NCBI GenBank assembly: GCA_036346405.1
Contig: CM070568.1
Coordinates: forward strand, 30,601,072 to 30,665,071
Source of the DNA: Phyllostachys edulis
Taxonomy: Eukaryota; Streptophyta; Magnoliopsida; Poales; Poaceae
Direction of reading: 5' to 3'
Length of the DNA: 64,000 nt
Position 1 is the stretch's first letter; each line of letters starts with the position of its first letter. Of this stretch, positions 55,947 through 64,000 are shown in pieces. The notes under the pieces were generated by a model. That model made no database searches, was not told the DNA's origin, and was given only the letters and a program-made list of their open reading frames with translations. Made by a program: the position numbers and the translations under genes.

Positions 55947-56137
55947 GCACTATTCAAAGGCTAATTTTACAAATTATGGTGAAACAGGACTACTTTTATA
56001 ATTAATTGTTGTTACTGGGCAGAACAGTAAAAAATTCATGAAATGGAGGAACTATTCATTCACCCATCAGCATCGCCAGTATTACAAAGGCAAGATTACA
56101 AGATTACTACTACCAGCTTGTGGTTGCACCCTAGTCC
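55947..56137. repeat. Repeat end motif and gene 3' UTR
   Basis: 55947-56040 reads like the right end of the 39545-41405 element inverted (GGCTAATTTTACAAATTATG, GACTACTTTTATAATT, GGGCAGAACAGTAAAA). It is followed by AACTATTCATTCA and CTACTACCAGCTTGTGGTTG, also found at 39665-39750. Confidence 0.65.
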
Positions 56138-56307
56138 CTAGTGCGACGATGCCGATCCGGCACCGGCACGCGGAGCCATATCCGTGCTCCTCGCCGCCGC
56201 CTCGCCTCCGACAACCAGGCGGCGCAGAAAAGAAGAGATGGCGGTTTTGCCGAAGGCCACCACGCACACAGGACAATCACCGGCGCCGCCGCAAATACCA
56301 TTTCGAC

Positions 56308-56682
56308 CGTTAGTAATCCTTGTCGCGTGTGTTAGTTATGCATGGTAGACTTGCATGTAGTCTCTTTTAACTCGCATGATACGCGACGAAAGCACCGCTT
56401 TTGTGGTAGCCGTGCGAGTAGGAGGGCGTGGCGAGAATAGCTCGCGCGATGACCGAACGACGGTCGTGGGCAACATCGTGGTCATGGGGATGGACACGTC
56501 AGGTGGCGCGATGTGCGCGCTAACCACCGAGTCTTCGCGACTTGTATTTTCAAAGATATATAGGAGCAATAGATGATCGTAAAAGCGGTACTGCTCCATT
56601 CTCGCAAAAAAGCTCTTCGTCAGAAGTTTTCTTTTGTACTCATGACCCTAGTAGTCGATCGGTTTAATGGAGAACTCTAACA
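56308..56682 (+). repeat. 5' LTR of the copia element
   Basis: About 375 bp, from (C)GTTAGTAATCC to CTCTAACA. A TATA-like GATATATAGGAGC lies near 56555. It differs from the 3' LTR by many one- and two-base indels (for example around 56370-56390 and 56445-56455) besides substitutions. Confidence 0.92.
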
Positions 56683-56684
56683 AT

Positions 56685-56696
56685 TGGTATCGAGCC
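56685..56696 (+). other. Primer binding site
   Basis: TGGTATCGAGCC begins two bases after the LTR. The usual copia PBS is TGGTATCAGAGC, complementary to initiator tRNA-Met; this copy has a small change in the middle. Confidence 0.85.
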
Positions 56697-56735
56697 TTGC
56701 GTGTGCCTGGGTGGTCGTAAGCTTTCAAGCAGATC

Positions 56736-58585
56736 ATGTCTTCGCGAGGCCGAACAAGCAAGGGTGATGACTCCGGCGACAGTGGGAGCAAGACTCCACC
56801 GCGCCGTTCGCAATCGCGGCGTCGACTTTTGCCGCCGCCACGCCGTGGCCGCACCCGTGGGCCGCGAGAGGCCGTCGTCGAGCGCGTCATCCGAGACTCG
56901 GGCGGCTCGGGACAGTGGCCGCAACTGACGAAGACCAACTACAATGAGTGGTCGCTGCTCATGAAGCTTAAGCTCCAAGCGCGTTACCTGTGGGACGTCG
57001 TCGAGCACGGCGACATCGACTTCCACGCCGACCGCACCGCACTGGAGGCCATCTGCAGCGGCGTCCCCTCCGAGCTCGTCTCCACCTTGGCGACCAAGCC
57101 GTCGGCCAAGGAGGCATGGGAGGCCATCAAGATGATGCGCATCGGCGACGATCGGGTGCGGAAGGCGACCGCACAAAACCTCCGGGCCGAGTACGAGCAG
57201 ATCGCTTTCCGCGACGGGGAGTCGGTCGAGGATTTCGCCCTGCGTTTGATTGAACATCGTCTGTTGGTGGACGCCTTCGGCGACCGTGAGCCGACCACAA
57301 GGTGGTGGCCAAGTACCTGCGCGTCGCCGACCGAGGTACAAGCAACTCGTCGCTTTATTGAAACCCTTCTCGACATCTCCACGCTCTCGCCAAGAGGTGA
57401 CGGGAGACTCAAGGCGGCGGACGACGATGAACTGCGCCAAAGATGCACCATCACGCAAACCGCCGCTACGGAGGAGCAATGGATCGAAGCGCTACAAGAA
57501 GCGGGACCAAGAGTCGAGACGCGACGGTCGGGCTCGTGGCCGCCGCAAGCGCCGCGAAGAGGCCACGCCGCGGGCGCCGGCGACAACGGCGACTTCGCGG
57601 AGCTGAAGGCGGCCGCCAGTTCGCGCCGAACTGGCGACTGTCGCGCAAGAAAGGCCACTGGGCAAAGGATTGCCGCGGGAAGAAGGAGGAGGAGCAGGCT
57701 CATGTGGTCCAGGATGACGAGCCCACTCTTCTACTCACCCGGTGCGGCAAGACAGAGAGAGGATCGAACCTCAGCGCAATTGCCGCCACCGGCTTCAACT
57801 CGGCCGACTACAAAGAGCGTGGTCGTAAGGTCTCACGACCAGTCGACCACGACGCCGATCCAAGGTGATGGGCAGCTCCACCTCATCGAGGACAAGGTTT
57901 TCTCTGCCTTCGACGTCACATGTGATCGAGACTCGAAGCGATGGGTCCTGGACACCGGTGCATCCAATCACATGTCGGGATCCCGTGCGGCGTTCTCCAA
58001 CCTTGACGCCAGCGTCACCGGGACGGTGCGGTTTGGCGACGGTTCCGTCGCCCACATCGAAGGGAGCGGCACCGTGCTGTTCTCGTGCAAGAACGGCGAG
58101 CACCGCTCTCTCGCTAACGTCTACTACCTACCGCGCCTCACCGCCAACATCATCTCTGTTGGCCAGCTCGACGAGATCGGGTACCAGGTGCTGGTGGAGG
58201 ACGGCGTGATGCGAATCCGCGACGAGGAGCGCCGCCTGCTCGCCAAGATCCACCGCAATCCGGGTCGGCTGTACGTGCTCGACATCAACATCGCACGACC
58301 AGTCTGCCTGGCGGCACGCGCCGACGAGGATGCCTGGATCTGGCACGCCCGGTTCGGGCACATCCACTTCGCCGCGCTGCGCAAGATGGGAAGAGAGGGG
58401 TTGGTCCGAGGCACGCCTCGCTCACTCGGTGGAAGCGGTGTCTGGCTTGCCTCGGTGAAGCACCGGCGGGCCCTATTTCCCAGCCGAGCAGCGGCGGTCG
58501 GCAGAAGCACTTCAACTGCTCCACGGAGACCTCTGCGGCCCCATTTCGCCACCGACACCAAGCGGGAACCGGTATTTTCTCCTGC
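56736..58585 (+). pseudogene. copia gag, protease and pre-integrase region
   Basis: Gag begins MSSRGRTSKGDDSGDSG. The gag core is NYNEWSLLMKLKLQARYLW, then GESVEDFALRL. Around 57250 and again to about 57880 the true frame shifts several times; the zinc knuckle survives only as KKGHWAKDCRGKK (near 57645) with its first two Cys lost. Back in frame, protease shows WVLDTGASNHMSG (57951 onward), then the pre-integrase zinc region WHARFGHIHFAALRKMGREG. The whole window 56736-58595 happens to stay open, but part of it is frameshifted nonsense. It would have made the capsid and processed the polyprotein. Confidence 0.88.
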
Positions 58586-61121
58586 TTGTCGATGACTATT
58601 CTCGCTACATGTGGCTATCGCTGCTGCCCACCAAGGACGCCGCCGCGACGGCGATCAAGCGCATTCAGGCGGCGACAGAGCGCAAGAGCTGGAAGAAGTT
58701 GTTGGCCTTGCGGACGGATCGCGGAGGAGAGTTCGCCGCGACAGACTTCGTCAAGTACTGCGCTGAACTTGGTGTTCGGCGAGAGCTCACGGCGCCGTAC
58801 ACGCCACAATGAAGCGGTGTCGAGAGCGCCGCAACCGATGCAGTCGTGGGCACGCGCGCAAAGATGCTCAAAGCGAAGGGCTCAGCGCAGCGTGTTACGG
58901 GGAGGCCGTCACGACGGCGGTCTACCTCCTCAACCGCTCGTCGTCAAAGAGCACCGGCGGCAAGACGCCGTACGAGCTCTGGACCGGGAGCCCACCGGGG
59001 GTACATCACCTTCGGACGTTCGGGTGTGTCGCTCACGTCAAGGTGACCACGCCGAACTTGAAGAAACTCGACGATCGCAGCCGCCGGATGATCTTCGTCG
59101 GCTACGAGCCGGGATCCAAGGCATACCGCGTCTATGACCCGGCGACCCGGCGCGTCCACATCAGCCGCGACGTGGTGTTCGACGAGGCTGCACAGTGGAC
59201 CTGGACCGAGGGCCATGGTGGCAAAGCGAAGGACTTCGTCGTCGAGGATTCCATCATGGCACCGCCCGGAGTGATCACCACCACTTCGACTTCCGCGTGT
59301 ACATCGGCCGGGACTGCAGTCTCACCTTTGTCCTCGTCAGCTTCATCCCAAGTCTCACCAGTGCACGACACTGGGAGTCCGCAGGCACACCAGGGTGACG
59401 CACCGATCGAGTTCGTCTCACCACCTGGAGTCGGTGCATGCGAGATGCTGGACGCGGATCACGACGATGAAGCCCCGCTCCGATTCCGTGACATTGACAA
59501 CATGCTGGGGCCGGCCACGCCGCCCGGGCTCGTCGCACGGGAGCTGGAGGAGCAGCTGCTGCTTGCAAGTGATGCCGAACCGACGTCGTTTGCGGAGGCA
59601 CAGGAGCATGAGAATTGGCGCCATGCGATGCTCGACGAGTTCACCTCGATCGAGGCCAACGGCACCTGGAAACTCGTCGAGCCACCGCCTCGACTACGTC
59701 CGATCGGCCTCAAGTGGGTCTACAAGACCAAGAGAGACGAGGCCGGGCTCGTCGCCAAGTACAAGGCTCGGCTCGTCGCGAAGGGGTACGTGCAACGCCA
59801 GGGGATCGACTACGACGAGGTCTTCGCTCCGGTGGCACGACTTGAGTCCGTGCGATTGCTGCTGGCCTACGCCGCAAGCGAGGGCTGGACGGTGCACCAC
59901 ATGGACGTCAAGTCCGCGTTTCTCAACGGCGAGCTACGGGAGGACGTCTACGTCGAGCAGCCCCCCGGGTTCGTGCTCAAAGGGCATGAGCACAAGGTAC
60001 TTCACCTGATCAAGGCTCTCTATGGACTTCGCCAAGCCCCACGCGCCTGGTACTCCAAGCTGGACGCCTCGCTACTCAAGCTTGGGTTCGTGCGGAGTGC
60101 CTCCGAACACGCCGTGTACCTGCGCGGCCAGGACGCACGACGCCTCATCGTGGGGGTCTACGTCGACGACCTGGTGATCACCGGCGGCAACCACTCCGAC
60201 ATTAACAAGTTCAAGCAAGAGATGAAGTCGACGTTCCAGATGAGCGATCTGGGGTTGCTGAAGTACTACCTCGGGCTGGAGGTGGTGCAGTCAGAGGACG
60301 GGATCACCGTGAGCCAGAGAGCTTATGCGGCGAAGATCCTTGAGAGCGCCGGTCTGGTTGGTTGCAACACGAGCAACATTCCCATGGAGCCCCGATTGAA
60401 GCTGAGTAAGTTGAGCTCTGCCCCTGCTGTCGATGCCACTCAATACAGAAGCATAGTGGGTTCTCTTCGCTACTTGGTGAATTCAAGACCAGACTTGGCA
60501 TTCTCGGTGGGCTACATCAGCCGATTCATGGAGAACCCGACCACCGAGCACATGCTAGCAGTGAAAAGAGTGCTCCGATACATTGCTGGGACTCTGCACT
60601 ATGGCTGTCAGTATAAGAGGAAGAAGGAGGCTCAGCTTGTCGGCTACAGCGACAGTGACCTTGCAGGTGACATTGACACAAGGAAGAGCACCTCCGGTGT
60701 CCTCTTCTTCCTCGGCAACAACATCATCACCTGGCAATCTCAGAAGCAGAAAATTGTGGCTTTATCCTCGTGTGAAGCAGAGTACATCGCCGCAACGACA
60801 GCAGCTTGCCAGGGGGTTTGGTTGGCACGGCTCCTTGCAGAGCTCAAAGGCAAGAAGCCGGGCGCCATCAACTTGAAGATCGATAACCAATCAGCCATCC
60901 AGCTCAGTAAGAACCCCGTCTTCCATGATCGCAGCAAACACATTGATGTTAGATACCACTATATCCGTGAATGCATCGAGGAGGACAGGGTCAGGATTGA
61001 GTCTGTTGGGACCGCTGAACAGTTGGCTGATATCTTGACAAAGGCCCTGGGACAAGAACGGTTCTGTGAACTTCGTTCAAAGATCGGGGTCGTTGATGTA
61101 CAGCGCACACGCAAGGATTAG
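58586..61121 (+). pseudogene. copia integrase, reverse transcriptase and RNase H
   Basis: The integrase core starts LVDDYSRYMWLSLLPTKDA and has LRTDRGGEF. A stop after APYTPQ (near 58810) and frameshifts disrupt the next part until LLNRSSSKSTGG (58930). From there to 61121 one frame is intact. RT has WKLVEPPPRLRPIGLKWVYK, ARLVAKGYVQRQGIDYDEVF, HHMDVKSAFLNG, and the catalytic YVDD (60159-60170). RNase H shows GYSDSDLAGDIDTRKSTSG, SSCEAEYIAA, DNQSAIQL and HIDVRYHYIRE. RT and RNase H look complete; the element as a whole cannot make a working polyprotein because of the integrase and gag breaks. Confidence 0.92.
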
Positions 61122-61129
61122 GAGGAGAA
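61120..61129 (+). other. Polypurine tract
   Basis: AGGAGGAGAA directly precedes the 3' LTR, the site where plus-strand DNA synthesis is primed. Confidence 0.8.
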
Positions 61130-61131
61130 TT

Positions 61132-61508
61132 TGTTAGTAATCCTTGTGCGTGTGTTAGTTATGCATGGTAGACTTGCATGTAGTCTCTTTTTAACTACTG
61201 CATACGCACGAGCACCGTTTCTTTGTGGTAGCCGTGCGAGTAGGAGGGCGTGGCGAGAATAGCTCGCGCATGACCCTGGAACGATCGGTCGTGGGCAACA
61301 TCGTGGTCATGGGGATGGACACGTCCGTGGCGCGATGTGCGGCTAACCACCGGGAGTCTTCTGCACTTGTATTTTCAGTATATAAGGAGCAATAGATGAT
61401 CAGAAAAGCAGCCGTTCCATTGCTGCAAAAAAAGCTCTTCGTGCTGTAGTTTTCTTTTGTACTCGCGGAGCCTAGTAGTCAGTCGAAGCCGACTGGAGAA
61501 CTCTAACA
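61132..61508 (+). repeat. 3' LTR of the copia element
   Basis: 377 bp, TGTTAGTAATCC to CTCTAACA, with intact terminal TG..CA and a TATATAAGG box near 61379. It appears closer to a functional sequence than the 5' LTR. Confidence 0.93.
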
Positions 61509-61886
61509 CGCACAACGACGGCCAGCGCCGATTCCTAATCCATTTGGTGTCCCAAAAGGACCATCGCCCACGGCGGCGCTGGTGCCTCGTCCCAAGCGCG
61601 ACGCTCCCGGCCCCAGCCGCGCGCGCTCGAAGTCGTCCGTGCTGGCCACGGCTTCCGCCGCTGTTCCACCGCCGCGATGCCCGGTGACGTGGACGAGCCT
61701 GCTCTCTTTCCTCGCCCTGGGCGCCAACCTGAGCTCGTGCAGCACGGCGGAGAGCCTGGCGCCGAGCCAGCGTCTTCTCGAGCTTTCCTTGCTTCTCTTC
61801 TTGATGGAATCGTTCTTGGACAACGGCCTCGGCGACCTCGGAGAGCTTTCCACTCGCCGGAGCGCCCTAGCACCGCCTCCTGCCAT

Positions 61887-62583
61887 GGACGATCGGTCGA
61901 AGGATGAATCACCTATAACTCTCTCTGATCGATGCAGCTACGCCGTGTATCGAGCGAGCGATGCTGAGCTCGTCTCAGCAATTACATCTTGTCATTTATA
62001 GCGTACGTAGCAGTGGCCAGGGGGAGACAAGGAGAAAGACGCGTGAGGGGAGGTACCGTACGGTGGACGCGCATGGCGATGCATGCGTGCTGCGTGGATG
62101 GCCACGTACGCGCGCGAAGTTGGCGGGAAGCTTCCGTTCCGGTGCAGCGCTGTGCTGTCACCTGATAGACCGACTCCGCGTCCGTGTCCGGTCGATCGCG
62201 ACTCCGTATGTGGCTGGCCTAGGCTTTTGGTACCGGTGCCGGCCCATCCAACAAGGCTTGTATACTGTCTATCTGCTTTTTTACTTGTCCTTCTCATCAA
62301 TCTTTCTAGAGTTTAATCGATTAGAATTGGCTATTTAAAAACTATATCATTAACCGAGTTTTGCAAGTCCAGCAACATGCAGAGTGCTCATGTCTAGCTA
62401 CGTCTGAGCAAGCTACGTCTGAGCAGGGGCGAAGCCAGCGGAGTGACCTGTATGTCCCGACATATCCAAAAATCGAAATTTTGTGTATACATTAGTTCTC
62501 TAGTTGGGCTGTATTTGCAGTTCAGCCCTTGGTGTGCACCCCTTGATAGCCCAGCCTCATAGAAGAATCCTGAACCAACAGGT
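61887..62583. other. 5' flank of the host-like gene
   Basis: GC-balanced promoter-like DNA on the minus strand. From 62424, CAGGGGCGAAGCCAGCGG resembles hAT-type terminal sequence, but no partner end was found. No frame is convincing. Confidence 0.3.
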
Positions 62584-64000
62584 TGTCAGGACCCTCGGGT
62601 TATTTTCGTAAGGCCAAGACCTTTCCAGTCTTATGAAAATAACTCTGGTCTCAGAGGATTTGAAATCCAATTTAACTCCATTTAAGTGGGAAGAGCCAGC
62701 TGAGCTAGAGCCATAGTGACCATGCATACCGCTTCTCTGCGAGTGCTACATGGTGACCGGTTCTCCAACAGCCGAATACACACTTAAAGGAATTAAAGAG
62801 GATTTCAAAACAACAGATATGTGTCCCGTGTTGGCTCCCAAGATTAGCGACCAACACACACATATCCTTATCAACGTCAATCACTGTCATACAAAAGTCA
62901 TACAATGATATATCAAGTGACATACAACTTAGTGCTTAAGTCTACAGCTATTACAAAAGCGGCCGACTGGCCAAATTCAAGGATTAACAATAAGTAGCAG
63001 AGGAAATAAAGTAAATAAACCAAAAGGTCCAGCAAGGTGTGCTCGAAACCCAAGGCAACCGCTAGGAGTTAGAAATAACACTATTCATTAGCGTCGTCGA
63101 CATTGGCGCTAACGAATTGATCGAGTGTATAGTCATCCTCACCTAAACAAGCAGATATCCGGGTTAAGTACAAAATGTACTCGTAAGTCTTACACAAAGT
63201 AAAAATTATATACTGCTATACAAAAGAGAGGCTTTAGTGGCCTAGTTTTGCAGCATATAACTATGATAGATATATATTTCAAACAATACCAAAGTGACAG
63301 CCTACTTTAATAAAGTAAAATGCATGAATATCCATTCATGCCGATACCGAGTTGTTACCCACATCAAATTTTAATTAGAGTCTAACGATGATGTCATTCA
63401 ATACCAAGCGATCATCTGTAACCGTGGACATGGATATTCGAATAGATTAATCCCTGCAGGGGAGTACAACTTTACCCACAAGACTCAATCAGCTCGTAAG
63501 CCTCCGGATAATGACAAACTTCCTAAGGTATGTCGGCCGAGTAGATCGAGATTTAGTATTTTTCAGCAAGAAAGCCCTATTGAGTTGAATCCTCCTTGCG
63601 AGAAGAACCCCAACTCAGTACAAGCTACTGATAGATCTTGCTAAGCGGGCACACAAGTTGTGTTGGAAATACCGATGCAATGTAAAGAAAGAAAAATAGT
63701 GCTCCCATGCACATTATAGAAAATTGCACTGGATCCTACGAACATATGATCAAACACATTATGTCCTCACACCACCTGTGACTCAACCCAATAAACCCCT
63801 CCTCTTACTTTACTAAACCAGCCACAATCCAGCATGTGGAAGTACAAACGATACTTGGAATCGACCGCCCAAAGTTCAGTCCTTAGCGGTCCAGACAAGT
63901 CTACCACATACCCGAGTCTCGTGCACGAAGGCACCCGCACTACAGCCCACTTGTCCAGACCAAAAATCATTTTAAATAAACAAAGTTTAACTCAAGAACC
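62584..64000 (-). mobile_element. Giant LTR unit C, truncated by the window end
   Basis: It begins TGTCAGGACCCTCGG, preceded by CAGGT (possible TSD). It has the landmarks of A and B in the same order: GGCCGACTGGCCAAATTC near 62961, AGGCAACCGCTAGG near 63053, then the CCTGCAGGGGAGTACAAC block near 63454 and ACTTCCTAAGGTATGTCGG near 63519. It is a third member of the long-LTR family, same orientation as A and B. The right end is outside the window. Confidence 0.75.

Larger units (their letters stand above)
56308..61508 (+). mobile_element. Ty1-copia retrotransposon, nearly full length, degenerate
   Basis: It has two LTRs (56308-56682 and 61132-61508), PBS, gag, protease, integrase, reverse transcriptase, RNase H and PPT in the copia order (integrase before RT). 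Length is about 5.2 kb. The flanks read TCGAC on the left and CGCAC on the right, so no perfect TSD; a one-base loss (CGAC versus CGCAC) would explain it. The 5' LTR starts CG instead of TG. The short LTR and YVDD-containing RT suggest an Ale/Oryco-like lineage, which I did not confirm. It lies head-on within the minus-strand host-like gene. Confidence 0.93.
56138..61886 (-). pseudogene. Host-like gene interrupted by a copia element
   Basis: Exon DNA lies on both sides of the copia insertion: 61886-61509 and 56307-56138, minus strand. The start is MAGGGARALRRVESSPRSPR, then KNDSIKKRSKESSRRRWLG, LSAVLHELRLAPRARK, and ASTDDFERARL. A frameshift follows; the alternate frame gives AWDEAPAPPWAMVLLGHQMD, where a stop appears. 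After the insertion a hydrophobic-leaning stretch FGKTAISSFLRRLVVGGEA leads to a stop at 56138. A short relative of ASTDDFERARL is at 40026-39994. I do not recognise a named family; it looks like a small grass gene or captured copy with a basic N-terminus. Broken by the insertion and at least one frameshift. Confidence 0.55.

Noticed and set aside
62424..62441. hAT terminal inverted repeat (CAGGGGCGAAGCCAGCGG)
   Set aside because: No opposite end or 8-bp duplication could be found; noted only as a resemblance.

Overview
The window is grass nuclear DNA, most likely rice or a close Oryza relative. The evidence is the Stowaway MITE, Angela/BARE-type copia LTR, CACTA ends, MULE transposases with plant mobile domain partners, and long TA microsatellites. 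It looks like repeat-dense heterochromatin: apart from one broken host-like gene, everything recognised belongs to transposable elements. There are no rRNA or tRNA genes, operons or CRISPR arrays. Boundaries below come from reading ends and target-site duplications (TSDs) by eye. Family names are inferred from motifs, with no database search.

Left third (1-26 kb). A minus-strand GRF-type zinc-finger gene fragment (1-497) was hit by a giant single-LTR element A (503-11885, TSD AGAGG). A CACTA transposon (543-6764, TSD ACC) inserted into A, and an Angela-like solo LTR (2041-3640, TSD CCTAC) inserted into the CACTA. Just inside the CACTA 3' end is a nearly symmetrical hairpin of about 690 bp. 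After unassigned repeats comes a second giant LTR, B (15880-21356, TSD GTGAG), with a long array of palindromic motifs upstream of its promoter. Then come 4.5 kb of non-coding duplicated DNA and a purine-rich array.

Middle (26-56 kb). Two large copies of one MULE-type gene kit are spread over two areas. Copy 1 has a transposase (26288-28943, +), a plant mobile domain gene (29279-31750, +), an LTR of the A/B type in the other orientation (31760-35811), and two GRF-type genes (+). Copy 2 has GRF-type genes (minus, plus, minus; 45.1-47.5 kb), a transposase (48.4-52.9 kb, +) and a plant mobile domain gene (53.25-55.6 kb, minus). The GRF blocks are inverted relative to each other. Copy 2 is further split by two solo LTRs of one family (42603-44645 and 50951-52698), each with a perfect 5-bp TSD. 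The kit genes tend to be preceded by a minisatellite and a TATA box. All are damaged except possibly one small GRF gene (46225-46829).

Right end (56-64 kb). A nearly full-length Ty1-copia element (56308-61508) carries both LTRs, PBS, gag, protease, integrase, RT, RNase H and PPT, but has several frameshifts. It sits inside a minus-strand host-like gene. The window ends inside a third giant LTR (62584 onward).

Single LTRs clearly outnumber complete elements, indicating strong LTR-LTR recombination or deletion. Both MULE transposases are inactive for different reasons, so any movement of these elements would need proteins from elsewhere.
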